Assembly (NCBI RefSeq): GCF_023204875.1
Contig: NZ_CP096247.1
Coordinates: 2,108,001 to 2,172,000 of the forward strand
Direction of reading: 5' to 3'
Source of the DNA: Prevotella sp. E15-22
Lineage (GTDB): Bacteria > Bacteroidota > Bacteroidia > Bacteroidales > Bacteroidaceae
DNA: 64,000 nucleotides
Of this stretch, positions 41,230 through 51,037 are shown in pieces. The position numbers and the translations under genes were made by a program. Below the pieces are notes generated by a model, which saw nothing but the letters and a program-made list of their open reading frames with translations, was not told the origin of the DNA and searched no databases. The stretch's first letter is position 1, and each line of letters begins with the position of its first letter.

Positions 41230-43017
41230 ATGAACATACTTGAACTGAGTGAACAAGAAATTCTTCGTCGACAGTCGCTCGACGAGTTGCGCAAGATGGG
41301 CATTAACCCCTACCCTGCTGCAGAGTATCCCGTAAATGCATGGAGCACAGATATTATTGAGAACTTCGAGGATCTGCCCGTCATTGGAAAAGACGAGGAA
41401 GGCAACGATGTGCGCGAGACAGCTACACCAGAGAACAGTCGTATGGTGAGCATCGCAGGTCGTATCATGAGCAAGAGCATCATGGGTAAGGCCGCCTTTG
41501 CCAAGTTGCAGGACTCTAAGGGTCGTATTCAGGTTTATGTGCAGCGTGACTCTATCTGTCCTGACGAGAACAAGGACCTCTATAACATTGTTTTCAAGAA
41601 GCTTCTTGACCTGGGCGACTTCATTGGTGTGAAGGGTTATGTGTTCCGTACAAAGACTGGCGAGATCAGTGTTCATGTGATGGAACTGACAGTTTTGAGC
41701 AAGAGTTTGAAGCCACTGCCTGTGGTTAAGACCGACGCCGACGGCAAGGTATACGATGCCTTCGACGATCCTGAGTTGCGCTATCGTCAGCGCTATGTCG
41801 ACCTGGTAGTTAATGCCGGCGTAAAAGAAACATTCCTAAAGCGTGCCACCATCATCCGTACCATGCGTCGTATTCTTGACAACGCTGGCTATACTGAGGT
41901 TGACACACCTATCCTTCAGAATATTGCTGGTGGTGCATCGGCCCGTCCGTTCATCACCCACTTCAATGCCCTGAACCAGGACATGTATATGCGTATTGCC
42001 ACAGAACTCTATCTGAAGCGCCTTATCGTTGGCGGCTTCGAGGGCGTTTACGAGATGGGCAAGAACTTCCGAAACGAGGGCATGGACAAGACCCACAACC
42101 CTGAGTTCACCTGCATGGAGCTCTACGTGAGCTACAAGGACCTACTGTGGGGTATGACCTTCACAGAGAAGATGCTTGAGGAGATCTGCACAGCCGTAAA
42201 CGGTAAGCCTGAGGTTGAGATTGATGGCAAGGTTATCTCGTTCAAGGCGCCATTCCGTCGTCTGCCCATCCTTGATGCCATCAAGGAGAAGACTGGTTTC
42301 GACTGCGACGGCAAGAGCGAGGACGAGATTCGCGCATTCTGCAAGTCGAAGGGCATGGACGTTGACGAGACCATGGGTAAGGGTAAGCTTATCGACGAAC
42401 TCTTTGGTGAGTTCTGCGAGGGCACCTTCATCCAGCCTACATTCATCACTGACTATCCCGTTGAGATGTCACCTCTTACCAAGATGCACCGTTCTAAGCC
42501 AGGCCTCACAGAGCGTTTCGAGCTGATGGTTAATGGTAAGGAGCTGGCCAATGCATATTCTGAGCTCAACGATCCAATCGATCAGGAGGAGCGCTTCATC
42601 GAGCAGATGAAGCTTGCTGACAAGGGTGATGACGAGGCTATGATTATCGATCACGACTTCCTGCGTGCTCTGCAGTATGGCATGCCTCCCACCTTTGGTA
42701 TTGGTATTGGTATCGACCGCCTGGTGATGCTGCTTACAGGTAAGTTCGCCATTGGCGAGGTGATGCTGTTCCCACAGATGAAGCCTGAGAAGAAAGCTCC
42801 TCAGAGCAGTATTCAGGAATGGGCAGCCATCGGCGTGCCCGAGGACTGGGCATACGTGTTGCGCAAAGCCGGCTTCTATCTCATCCAGGATATCAAGGAC
42901 GAGAAAGCTCAGGGCCTGCAACAGAAGATTGGCGAAATCAACAAGAAATTCAAGCTCGGTTACGAGAAACCTTCGCTGGACGAGGTTCAGAGCTGGATAG
43001 ACAAGGCAAATGTATAA
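41230..43017 (+). CDS. lysS: lysyl-tRNA synthetase, class II
   Basis: A 595-residue enzyme charging tRNA-Lys. The OB-fold anticodon domain (about residues 68-165: VSIAGRIMSKSIMGKAAFAK, IQVYVQRD) is followed by the class II catalytic core with motif 1 (FLKRATIIRTMRRILDNAGY and VDTPIL), motif 2 (YEMGKNFRNEGMDKTHNPEF) and motif 3 (PPTFGIGIGIDRLVMLLTG). After motif 3 an extension of about 70 residues (IQEWAAIGVPEDWAYVLRKA onward), found in Bacteroidetes enzymes but absent in E. coli, brings the length above the usual 500. It overlaps gpsA by 8 bases. Confidence 0.97.
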   Translation: MNILELSEQEILRRQSLDELRKMGINPYPAAEYPVNAWSTDIIENFEDLPVIGKDEEGNDVRETATPENSRMVSIAGRIMSKSIMGKAAFAKLQDSKGRIQVYVQRDSICPDENKDLYNIVFKKLLDLGDFIGVKGYVFRTKTGEISVHVMELTVLSKSLKPLPVVKTDADGKVYDAFDDPELRYRQRYVDLVVNAGVKETFLKRATIIRTMRRILDNAGYTEVDTPILQNIAGGASARPFITHFNALNQDMYMRIATELYLKRLIVGGFEGVYEMGKNFRNEGMDKTHNPEFTCMELYVSYKDLLWGMTFTEKMLEEICTAVNGKPEVEIDGKVISFKAPFRRLPILDAIKEKTGFDCDGKSEDEIRAFCKSKGMDVDETMGKGKLIDELFGEFCEGTFIQPTFITDYPVEMSPLTKMHRSKPGLTERFELMVNGKELANAYSELNDPIDQEERFIEQMKLADKGDDEAMIIDHDFLRALQYGMPPTFGIGIGIDRLVMLLTGKFAIGEVMLFPQMKPEKKAPQSSIQEWAAIGVPEDWAYVLRKAGFYLIQDIKDEKAQGLQQKIGEINKKFKLGYEKPSLDEVQSWIDKANV

Positions 43018-44005
43018 TTGTGGTAAGATAGCGATAATTGGCGGAGGCTCGTGGGCCACAGCCATTGCCAAGATCGTGGTGCAGCACACGCACCATATTG
43101 GATGGTATATGCGTCGCGACGACCAGATCGAAGACTTCAAGCGACTGACCCACAACCCCAGTTATCTGACCAGTGTCCACTTCAACATCAAGGAGATTGA
43201 CTTCAACAGCGATCTCAACAAGATTGTCGAGGCCTACGACACACTTGTATTTGTGGTGCCTTCACCCTACCTCAAGAATCACCTTCGCAAACTGAAGGTA
43301 AGACTAAAGGATAAATTCATTGTGACGGCCATCAAGGGTATCGTACCAGACGAGAACCTGATTTGTACGGAATACTTCCATCAGGTGTTCGACGTGCCCC
43401 ACGACAACCTGGCGTGCATTGGTGGTCCCAGTCATGCCGAGGAAGTGGCACTGGAGCGTCTGAGTTATCTGACTGTGGGATGCTCTGACATGGAGAAGGC
43501 ACAGTCGTTTGCCGATATCCTGAACAGTCAGTTCATCAAGACCAAGACATCGACAGACGTTATAGGCATTGAGTATTCATCTGTATTGAAAAATGTCTAT
43601 GCTATCGCAGCTGGCATCTGTAACGGTTTGAAGTTTGGCGACAACTTCCAGGCTGTGCTCATTGCGAATGCCGTACAGGAGATGGCACGCTTCCTGAACA
43701 CCGTCCACCCTATAGAGCGCAATGTCTACGACAGCGTTTATCTGGGCGACCTGCTGGTAACGGGCTATTCAAACTTCTCGCGCAACCGTGTCTTTGGAAC
43801 AATGATTGGCAAGGGCTACAGCGTGAAGTCGGCACAGATGGAAATGGAGATGATTGCCGAGGGCTACTTCGGCACCAAATGTATGAAGGAAATCAATCGC
43901 CACTGGCATGTAAATATGCCTATCCTCGATGCCGTATATAATATATTGTACGAGCGCATAGCACCACAGATTGAGATTAAGCTGCTCACAGACTCGTTCA
44001 GATAA
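43010..44005 (+). CDS. gpsA: NAD(P)-dependent glycerol-3-phosphate dehydrogenase
   Basis: A 331-residue protein reducing dihydroxyacetone phosphate to sn-glycerol-3-phosphate for phospholipid synthesis. It has an N-terminal Rossmann fold with IAIIGGGSWATAIAKIV, VFVVPSPYLKNHL, TAIKGIVPDENL, IGGPSHAEEVA and the catalytic Lys segment SSVLKNVYAIAAGICNGLKF, then YLGDLLVTGYSNFSRNRVFG. The start ATG overlaps the end of lysS by 8 bases, which indicates translational coupling. A hairpin follows the stop. Confidence 0.95.
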   Translation: MYNCGKIAIIGGGSWATAIAKIVVQHTHHIGWYMRRDDQIEDFKRLTHNPSYLTSVHFNIKEIDFNSDLNKIVEAYDTLVFVVPSPYLKNHLRKLKVRLKDKFIVTAIKGIVPDENLICTEYFHQVFDVPHDNLACIGGPSHAEEVALERLSYLTVGCSDMEKAQSFADILNSQFIKTKTSTDVIGIEYSSVLKNVYAIAAGICNGLKFGDNFQAVLIANAVQEMARFLNTVHPIERNVYDSVYLGDLLVTGYSNFSRNRVFGTMIGKGYSVKSAQMEMEMIAEGYFGTKCMKEINRHWHVNMPILDAVYNILYERIAPQIEIKLLTDSFR

Positions 44006-44030
44006 TGAACACGTGAGACAAGAATAGCAA

Positions 44031-44071
44031 AAACGTGCGCCATAGTAGTTATATCACTATGGCGCACGTTT
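44031..44071. terminator. bidirectional terminator between gpsA and a histidine kinase
   Basis: AAACGTGCGCCATAGT pairs perfectly with ACTATGGCGCACGTTT (16 bp) around a 9-base loop. The stem carries A and T at its ends and serves convergent genes. Confidence 0.85.
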
Positions 44072-44105
44072 AGCATATAATGGCATAATGCCTAATACAT
44101 TATTA

Positions 44106-45356
44106 TTAAATGGGGATGGACACTCTGAATACTGAACCCTCGCCCAACTTTGAGTCGACAGTTATCTCACCACCCAAGCTATAGGCCATCACACGACAGA
44201 TGCTGAGACCAAGTCCTGCGCCAGGCACAAACTCGTCAACCTTAAAGAAACGTTCGAAGATGCGCTCCAGATTCTCTTCTGCAATACCCTTTCCTGTATC
44301 GCGAACCCAAATCACAACACGCCCATCCTGCGGCTGGTCATACCCCACCTCAATGATGCCTTGCGTGGTAAACTTCGTAGCGTTAGAGACGAGATGTTTG
44401 GCAATGGTGCTCAAGCGAATCATATCCGTGGTAATCGTAAGACTTTCCTGAGCGAAGCTCTGCTTCATTTCGACATTCGGATTAACCTTCGATGCGAAAT
44501 AGTTCATGACCTCAATCAACAAATTGTTCAGGTCGAAGGTGGTCATCACAAGTTGCTCCTGACCAGACTCAATCTTTGAGATACTCACCACATCGTCAAC
44601 AATACGCAACAGTTTCTGGGTATTCTCGTTAACCAAATCGAGCAAGCCCTGACGTTCAGCATCATCTGTAATATCGGGCAGCAAGCTAGTGAAGCCTACA
44701 ATCGCATTCAATGGCGTACGTATCTCATGACTCATATTGGCAATAAAGGCCGTTTTCAGCCGGTCACTCTCCTCCGCACGATTACGAGCCTGCACCAACG
44801 CCTCTTCCATCGCCTTACGGTCATCTATGCGCATGGTAGTTCCAATAATCTTTGTTGGCTTACCATCGGCATTACGATCAGCCACCGTAGCATAGCTCTC
44901 TTCCCAATACACAGAATTGTCGTATGGCACCTTGACGCGATACATCTCATGGTATGACGAACGGCGTCCCTCGCAGAGGTCAATCAGAGCTTGATTCACA
45001 CGATCGGCATCACGAGAATCAAGAGCCATGATCGTCTCTTGAAAAGTCATACCATCAGCATTCGAGAAATATTTATTACCCTTCTCTCTGAAATCCTGCT
45101 CAAACGTTAATTGGCCCGTCGTAGTGTCAAGATGCCAGATAGACAAGCGCATCACGCCTAACACAAATTCATACTCAACATTGTGTTTCTCTAAAGATTT
45201 TAGTAAGTTAAGCTCAGACTTTATTTGTTTTGCATGACGCACCTGCATCCGAAGAAAAAAGATGAGCGCTACCATCACAAGGCCCATCAGGACGAAAGGC
45301 ATCACTTCGAACTGTTGAACTTCAAGCAATATATTGGCAGCAGGTATTAGTAGCAT
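44106..45356 (-). CDS. membrane-bound PAS sensor histidine kinase
   Basis: A 416-residue protein. The ATG at 45356 is preferred to the TTG at 45389, which lies inside the promoter. One membrane helix (about residues 18-36, FVLMGLVMVALIFFLR) is followed by a PAS-type sensor (about 60-175), a HisKA dimerisation domain with the phospho-acceptor His in FIANMSHEIRTPLNAIVGF, and an HATPase_c domain with the N box (HLVSNATKFT), DTGKGIAEEN and GAGLGLSICR. No receiver domain or response-regulator gene adjoins it. The signal is unknown. Confidence 0.9.
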   Translation of the reverse strand: MLLIPAANILLEVQQFEVMPFVLMGLVMVALIFFLRMQVRHAKQIKSELNLLKSLEKHNVEYEFVLGVMRLSIWHLDTTTGQLTFEQDFREKGNKYFSNADGMTFQETIMALDSRDADRVNQALIDLCEGRRSSYHEMYRVKVPYDNSVYWEESYATVADRNADGKPTKIIGTTMRIDDRKAMEEALVQARNRAEESDRLKTAFIANMSHEIRTPLNAIVGFTSLLPDITDDAERQGLLDLVNENTQKLLRIVDDVVSISKIESGQEQLVMTTFDLNNLLIEVMNYFASKVNPNVEMKQSFAQESLTITTDMIRLSTIAKHLVSNATKFTTQGIIEVGYDQPQDGRVVIWVRDTGKGIAEENLERIFERFFKVDEFVPGAGLGLSICRVMAYSLGGEITVDSKLGEGSVFRVSIPI

Positions 45357-45386
45357 GTTAATCAATCCTTTAGGTGTTCGTTGTTG

Positions 45387-45394
45387 CAAAATTA
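45387..45394 (-). promoter_or_regulatory. -7 box of the PAS kinase gene
   Basis: TAATTTTG on the minus strand fits the consensus and lies about 30 bases before ATG 45356. Confidence 0.65.
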
Positions 45395-45456
45395 CAAATT
45401 ATTTCCGAAACGCAAAAATAAATCGAAATTAATTTTGTCCGCCCCTCATTTTTTAG

Positions 45457-45464
45457 TAAATTTG
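45457..45464 (+). promoter_or_regulatory. -7 box of the THUMP methyltransferase gene
   Basis: TAAATTTG lies 21 bases before ATG 45485, an exact TAnnTTTG match. Confidence 0.65.
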
Positions 45465-45484
45465 CAGACGAAATCAAATAGAAA

Positions 45485-46966
45485 ATGGAAAACGAATTCG
45501 AACTCATCGCCAAAACGTTCATGGGACTGGAACCTGTGCTGGCGAAAGAACTGACCCAATTAGGGGCGAACAATGTACAAATTGGTAGACGCATGGTGTC
45601 GTTTACGGGCGACAAGGAAATGATGTATCGTGCAAACTTTTCTCTTCACACGGCCATCAAGATTTTAAAGCCCATCCACCGCTTTAAGGCTCAGAGTGCC
45701 GACGACGTCTACGAAGAAATCATGAAAATCGACTGGAGCGAATACTTAGACAACGACCGCACTTTCTCTGTTGACTCTGTGGTATTCTCTGAGGAATTCC
45801 GCCACTCAAAGTTTGTAAGCTATAAGGTTAAAGACGCTATCGTAGACCAGTTCCGCGAGAAAACAGGCAAACGCCCCAACATCTCTGTGGCCAATCCTGA
45901 TTTGCGTCTGCACATTCATATTGCCGACGTGGCTCCTGGCAAGAGTGAGTGCACGCTCTGCCTCGATTCAAGTGGTGAGTCACTGCATCGCCGCGGCTAC
46001 CGTCAGGAAAGTGTCGAAGCACCCCTGAACGAAGTTTTGGCTGCTGGTATGATTCTGATGACAGGTTGGCAGGGAGAGACCGATTTTATTGATCCCATGT
46101 GTGGCTCTGGCACCCTACTCGTAGAGGCTGCCCTCATCGCCCGCAACATGGCTCCAGGTCTGTTCCGCAAGGAATATGCTTTCGAAAAATGGCCTGACTT
46201 TGACGCAGACCTTTTCGACAAAATCTACAACGACGACTCGAAGGAACGTGAGTTCAAGCACCATATCTACGGCTACGATATCGATATGAAGGCTGTGAAC
46301 ACGGCTCGTCTGAATGCCAAAGCTGCAGGACTGACTGCCGACATCACTGTCGAGCAGCAGGACTTCAAGGACTTCTCACAGCCTAAGGAAAAGAGCATCC
46401 TCGTATGTAATCCTCCTTACGGCGAGCGCATCTCAACACCCGACCTGCTGGGTACCTATCGTATGATTGGTGAGAGACTGAAGCATCAGTTCTTAAACAA
46501 TGATGCATGGATCCTGTCGTACCGTGAAGAGTGCTTCGAGCAGATTGGTCTGAAACCAAGTATCAAGATTCCTGTATACAATGGTTCTCTGGAATGCGAG
46601 TTCCGCAAGTACCAGATCTTTGACGGAAAGCTGAAGACCTTCCGTAGCGAGGGCGGCACCGTAAAGACTGAAGAGGAAAAGCGCCAGATGGCCGAGAAGC
46701 ACCGTTTCAAGAAAAACCGCGAGTTTAAGCAGCGATTGGACGAACAGGAGGAGAATGAAGATAGCGACATTCGCTCGTTCACCTTCCATCGTCACGAACT
46801 AAGTTCAAGAGATCGCGACTTCAAGGAAACCAGAGGTCCAAGAAGATCCAAAGACTCAAGAGGACCACAAAGAGACCGAGGCGACCGCGAGCGTTTTGAC
46901 CGTAAGGGTGGCAAAGGATTCAAAGGCAGCAAACGAAACAACCGATTCAACAACGATGAAGATTAA
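45485..46966 (+). CDS. THUMP-domain class I RNA methyltransferase (RlmL/YpsC-like)
   Basis: A 493-residue protein. An N-terminal THUMP RNA-binding domain (about 45-160: ANFSLHTAIKILKPIHRF, FVSYKVKDAIVDQF) leads into a UPF0020-type methyltransferase fold with DSSGESLHRRGYR, DPMCGSGTLLVEAALIARN, YGYDIDMKAVNTARLNA and the NPPYGERI catalytic motif, indicating N2-guanine methylation of rRNA. The last 60 residues (after about 430) are a disordered basic Arg/Gly/Asp-rich tail (SSRDRDFKETRGPRRSKDSR) that probably binds RNA. The end overlaps the dipeptidyl-peptidase start by 11 bases. Confidence 0.88.
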   Translation: MENEFELIAKTFMGLEPVLAKELTQLGANNVQIGRRMVSFTGDKEMMYRANFSLHTAIKILKPIHRFKAQSADDVYEEIMKIDWSEYLDNDRTFSVDSVVFSEEFRHSKFVSYKVKDAIVDQFREKTGKRPNISVANPDLRLHIHIADVAPGKSECTLCLDSSGESLHRRGYRQESVEAPLNEVLAAGMILMTGWQGETDFIDPMCGSGTLLVEAALIARNMAPGLFRKEYAFEKWPDFDADLFDKIYNDDSKEREFKHHIYGYDIDMKAVNTARLNAKAAGLTADITVEQQDFKDFSQPKEKSILVCNPPYGERISTPDLLGTYRMIGERLKHQFLNNDAWILSYREECFEQIGLKPSIKIPVYNGSLECEFRKYQIFDGKLKTFRSEGGTVKTEEEKRQMAEKHRFKKNREFKQRLDEQEENEDSDIRSFTFHRHELSSRDRDFKETRGPRRSKDSRGPQRDRGDRERFDRKGGKGFKGSKRNNRFNNDED

Positions 46967-49121
46967 TTTCAATAACAAATGGACGCGCGCAGTCGCGTCC
47001 ATCCTTCTTTTTTCTACTACATCTATGATGTCTGCACAGAAACAGTTTACCCTCGAAGACCTGAATTTTGGTGGCACCAACTATCACAACCTGCAGCCAG
47101 AGAACATGTGGCTCACATGGTGGGGCGACCAACTCATTCAGACCGATGTGGAGGAATGTTATGCCATTGATGTCAAGACAGGCAAGAAGAGTCTGCTCTT
47201 CACACTCGACCAGATAAACAAGTGGGCAAAGAGTGACGATGTGAAGCAAGTGCGCCACCTGATGAATGCCACATTCCCCTATGCAGACAAGTCGCTTGTG
47301 CAGGTAGGCAACAAGCATGCTGTTCTGCTTATTGACTTCAAGAAGCATCAGATAATATGGCAAGACAGTGTTTCTGGACAAACAGCCAACGACTGGAATG
47401 CAGCATCGAAAGCGACGGCCTATGTTCAGGACCATCAACTGTTTGTTGCCGATGTTCAGAATCGCACACAGCAGCTGACTACGGATGGCTCACGAGAGAT
47501 TGTCTATGGACAGAGCGTACATCGCAACGAGTTTGGCATTGAGAAGGGTACATTCTGGAGTCCCAACGGTCAGTGCCTGGCCTTCTATCGCATGGATCAG
47601 AGCATGGTGACGGATTACCCACAGGTAGACATTTTCCCACGTTCAGCCAGTTATGAGCCTGACAAATATCCTATGGCCGGCATGACTTCGCACAAGGTTA
47701 CTGTGGGAGTCTATGATCTGAACACCAACAAGACCATCTATCTGAAGGCAGGCGACCCCACAGACCGCTACTTCACCAATATCGCATGGAGTCCTGATTC
47801 TAAGACCATCTATATGTTTGAGTTGAACCGAGAGCAGAACGACTGCCGACTGGTGAGCTACGATGCTGCTACAGGCGAGAAGATTGGTGAATTGTATCGT
47901 GAAACCAGCACGAAGTATGTGGAGCCACTACACCCCATTGTGTTTCTACCTTGGGACAACAGTCTGTTCTTGATGCAAAGTCAGAAGGATGGTTACAACC
48001 ACCTGTATATATATAATATAAAAGGTGAATGTGTTAAGCAACTGACGAAAGGTGCATGGGTTGTAATGGAAGTACTTGGTTTCAACAAGAAGAACAAATC
48101 TGTTATCATTGCATCAAACGAATGTCATCCTCTGCAGCGCAACCACTATGCCGTTGACACCAAGACTGGCAAGCGCACGCTGTTGGACAACGGTAAGGGT
48201 GTTCACTACGCCACACTCTCAGGAAACGGAACACTGCTCTACGACAAATACACAGAACCTGACGTACCACGAACCATTGATGTGGTAAACATCCAAACAA
48301 AGAAGAACATCCGACTGCTATCGTCTAAGAATCCCTGGGACGGTTTCGTGATTCCCCAATACGAAAGCGGAAGTATCAAGGCTGCCGACGGCGTAACTGA
48401 CTTGTATTGGCGCATGGTGAAGCCTGCCGATTTTGATCCAAACAAGAAATACCCCACCGTGGTTTATGTCTATGGTGGCCCACACGCCCATAACGTAGAA
48501 GCCTCATGGCACTGGGCCAGTCGCTCGTGGGAGACATACATGGCTCAGAAGGGTTATATTCTCTTTATTCTCGACAACCGCGGATCAGAGAACCGTGGAC
48601 GTGACTTTGAGCAGGCCACGTTCCACCAACTTGGACAAATTGAGATGCAGGATCAGATGAAGGGAGTTGACTATCTGCGCACCCTACCCTATGTCGACAT
48701 GAACAGACTGGGCGTGCATGGCTGGTCGTTCGGTGGCTTTATGACAATCTCACTGATAACCAACTACCCCGATGTGTTTAAAGTGGGCGTAGCCGGTGGT
48801 CCTGTTATCGACTGGAAATGGTACGAGGTGATGTACGGCGAACGCTATATGGGTACACCACAGAACAATCCTGAAGGCTATGCGAAAGTCAGTCTGATAA
48901 ACAAAGCAAAAGATTTAAAAGGAAAGTTACAGATTATTACTGGATATAACGACAACACCGTTGTGCCACAACATTGCTTGTCGTTCCTCGACGCATGCAT
49001 CAAAGCAGGCACACAACCAGACTTCTTTGCATATCCTGGAGAAGAGCACAACATGCGTGGCCACGCCAGCGTGCACCTGCACGAGCGTATCACCCAGTAT
49101 TTCGAGGATTATCTCAAGTAA
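46956..49121 (+). CDS. S9 family dipeptidyl-peptidase IV-like serine peptidase
   Basis: A 721-residue exported peptidase. The start ATG 46956 lies inside the end of the methyltransferase gene. Residues 1-28 (MKINFNNKWTRAVASILLFS to SAQK) form the signal peptide. An eight-bladed beta-propeller (about 50-450) precedes the alpha/beta hydrolase domain (about 470-721) with the nucleophile Ser in GVHGWSFGGFMT, Asp in TGYNDNTVVP and His in PGEEHNMRGHAS. It cleaves dipeptides, usually Xaa-Pro or Xaa-Ala, from peptide N-termini in the periplasm, feeding amino-acid use. Confidence 0.93.
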   Translation: MKINFNNKWTRAVASILLFSTTSMMSAQKQFTLEDLNFGGTNYHNLQPENMWLTWWGDQLIQTDVEECYAIDVKTGKKSLLFTLDQINKWAKSDDVKQVRHLMNATFPYADKSLVQVGNKHAVLLIDFKKHQIIWQDSVSGQTANDWNAASKATAYVQDHQLFVADVQNRTQQLTTDGSREIVYGQSVHRNEFGIEKGTFWSPNGQCLAFYRMDQSMVTDYPQVDIFPRSASYEPDKYPMAGMTSHKVTVGVYDLNTNKTIYLKAGDPTDRYFTNIAWSPDSKTIYMFELNREQNDCRLVSYDAATGEKIGELYRETSTKYVEPLHPIVFLPWDNSLFLMQSQKDGYNHLYIYNIKGECVKQLTKGAWVVMEVLGFNKKNKSVIIASNECHPLQRNHYAVDTKTGKRTLLDNGKGVHYATLSGNGTLLYDKYTEPDVPRTIDVVNIQTKKNIRLLSSKNPWDGFVIPQYESGSIKAADGVTDLYWRMVKPADFDPNKKYPTVVYVYGGPHAHNVEASWHWASRSWETYMAQKGYILFILDNRGSENRGRDFEQATFHQLGQIEMQDQMKGVDYLRTLPYVDMNRLGVHGWSFGGFMTISLITNYPDVFKVGVAGGPVIDWKWYEVMYGERYMGTPQNNPEGYAKVSLINKAKDLKGKLQIITGYNDNTVVPQHCLSFLDACIKAGTQPDFFAYPGEEHNMRGHASVHLHERITQYFEDYLK

Positions 49122-49161
49122 AAAAAATGCGCAAACCCTTGGTCGTTAAAAATTTATTGCT

Positions 49162-49169
49162 TATATTTG
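49162..49169 (+). promoter_or_regulatory. -7 box of the TPR kinase gene
   Basis: TATATTTG fits the consensus and lies 37 bases before ATG 49206. Confidence 0.65.
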
Positions 49170-49205
49170 CAGTCGATTACTAACCAAAACATAACTAAAA
49201 CGCCA

Positions 49206-50960
49206 ATGGATGTTAAACGTTGGGGGTTAAGCGTTATCTTAACTCTGGGTACGCTTTTGACCGCAGAAGCCAGGGACTGCAGGAACGACGAGACATTTCA
49301 TGCTCTTCGCGACTCTATGAGTCGTGCCTTTAACACAGGTGACAGTGCGCATTTCTTCAGTGCTATAAAAAATCTGGAAGATTATCTTCTTTCTCAGGAC
49401 GATCTACACAATTATTACACCCAACGGTGTAATGAGATTGTATTCCTGATGAACAGACAGAAGATCTGGGAAGCCTACAAGGCAGCCAGACAATTGTCAA
49501 AGGAATTGCGCGAACGCGGACTAGACAAAGAGATGTATATGGCCATCAACATGATGGGACATATCTATCGCTATTGCGGAAACTTCGACGCTGCCAAGAA
49601 AGCATTTCGCGAGGTCATCGCGCTCATGGAGAAGTACGGCTACTATGAAAGTATGCCTCCAATCTACATGAACATTGTTAATGTAGAAATGGGCGACGAC
49701 CCTATAGAAGCTATTGAAATGCTAAACAGAGCTTCTGAGATCGCAAAGAAATATTCGCCAGAGAGAGTGTTTGATATTGAGACGAGACGCGTATTAAGCT
49801 ACTATAACCTGGGAGATACGGAGAAATTCGAGGAAGGTTATAAATACTACAAGGAAGGTGTTAAGAATGGTCTTTCCTCTGTTCATGGCCGAACCATTGA
49901 GATTTATCATGAAGCCTATCTTGGCAATATAGACAAAGCCATAGAGATGGCTCGCGCAGAGATGGGTGAGCAAGGCACCGATATTATCACCAATCTCTAC
50001 AAGAATGCAGGCATGTGGAAAGAGGCCTATGAGTCGCTCAGAAAGGAAAAGGCCAGCGATGACTCCATTAACAACGTCATCCTGAGCAACAACATGCAGG
50101 GTATTCAGGACGAGATTCGTATCTTTGAGATGGAACGCGAATCGGCGAAGAACAGAATGATTGGAATGTCAGCAGTCATCGTGCTGCTTTTGTTGCTGAT
50201 TGGAGCACTTACCTATATTGTTATCAGCCGACGTCGTCACGAACGCCAACTCAAAGAGGCTTACGAGCACGCATTGGAGTCTGACAACATGAAGACGGCC
50301 TTTATACGCAATATAAACCATGAGGTGAGGACACCATTAAACATCATCTCAGGTTTTGCACAGGTTATCTCAGACCCCAATATTGACTTGAGTGTCGAGG
50401 AGCGACAGAACATCTCGCAGATGGTTCTCAAAAACACGAATTTGATTACCAGTCAATTTGACGAGATGATTGAATTATCGCTCAACGAGAACAGCGGCGA
50501 GGCCGTAAAGACCGAGGATTTGGATGTGACACAAGCACTGGCAGACATCATCAACGAGCATAAAGAAAAGGTGAGCAACGGAGTGGACCTTCATCTGCAC
50601 AGCATGCTGCCAGAAGGCTTCACCACACAGATTAACAAGAAGATGCTATACCGCATGGTGAACATTCTGCTGGACAATGCTATCAAAAATACCACTTCTG
50701 GCTATATCATTGTTAAAGCCGACGCTGATGACAAGCACTTAAAGATAACCGTTGAGGATACAGGCTGCGGCATTGCGCCAGAGGAGGCTGATCGTATCTT
50801 TGAACGTTTTGTGAAGCTGGACAAGTTTAAAGAAGGACTCGGATTAGGATTAACCCTCTGCAAGATGCTCGCTCATCGCATTGGCGGAGACGTTGTCCTT
50901 GACACGACCTATGCAGGTCCTGGCGCCCGATTCGTAATTTCACTTTCCAAACAACATTAA
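49206..50960 (+). CDS. sensor histidine kinase with periplasmic TPR-like sensor
   Basis: A 584-residue protein. ATG 49206 is chosen because it gives a signal or anchor sequence (WGLSVILTLGTLLTAEA) and lies after the promoter. A helical TPR-like sensor (about 30-315) is followed by a membrane helix (about 319-340, GMSAVIVLLLLLIGALTYIV), a HisKA domain with FIRNINHEVRTPLNIISGF, and HATPase_c (LLDNAIKNTTSG, DTGCGIAPEE, GLGLGLTLCK). No receiver domain or regulator gene adjoins it. TPR-sensor kinases of this kind are common in Bacteroidetes. The signal is unknown. Confidence 0.88.
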   Translation: MDVKRWGLSVILTLGTLLTAEARDCRNDETFHALRDSMSRAFNTGDSAHFFSAIKNLEDYLLSQDDLHNYYTQRCNEIVFLMNRQKIWEAYKAARQLSKELRERGLDKEMYMAINMMGHIYRYCGNFDAAKKAFREVIALMEKYGYYESMPPIYMNIVNVEMGDDPIEAIEMLNRASEIAKKYSPERVFDIETRRVLSYYNLGDTEKFEEGYKYYKEGVKNGLSSVHGRTIEIYHEAYLGNIDKAIEMARAEMGEQGTDIITNLYKNAGMWKEAYESLRKEKASDDSINNVILSNNMQGIQDEIRIFEMERESAKNRMIGMSAVIVLLLLLIGALTYIVISRRRHERQLKEAYEHALESDNMKTAFIRNINHEVRTPLNIISGFAQVISDPNIDLSVEERQNISQMVLKNTNLITSQFDEMIELSLNENSGEAVKTEDLDVTQALADIINEHKEKVSNGVDLHLHSMLPEGFTTQINKKMLYRMVNILLDNAIKNTTSGYIIVKADADDKHLKITVEDTGCGIAPEEADRIFERFVKLDKFKEGLGLGLTLCKMLAHRIGGDVVLDTTYAGPGARFVISLSKQH

Positions 50961-50976
50961 AATCGTTATTGTTTTC

Positions 50977-51007
50977 TTTGCAATGACAAAAAATATGTTT
51001 ACCTTTG
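50977..51007 (+). promoter_or_regulatory. promoter of purD
   Basis: TTTG (50977-50980) and TACCTTTG (51000-51007) are 19 bases apart. The purD start is 31 bases further downstream. Confidence 0.75.
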
Positions 51008-51037
51008 CAGACAAATTTTGAAATCAATTGTAAAGAG

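Noticed and set aside
45357..45389. Upstream TTG start for the PAS kinase
   Set aside because: The TTG lies inside the -7 promoter box, so the transcript cannot include it.
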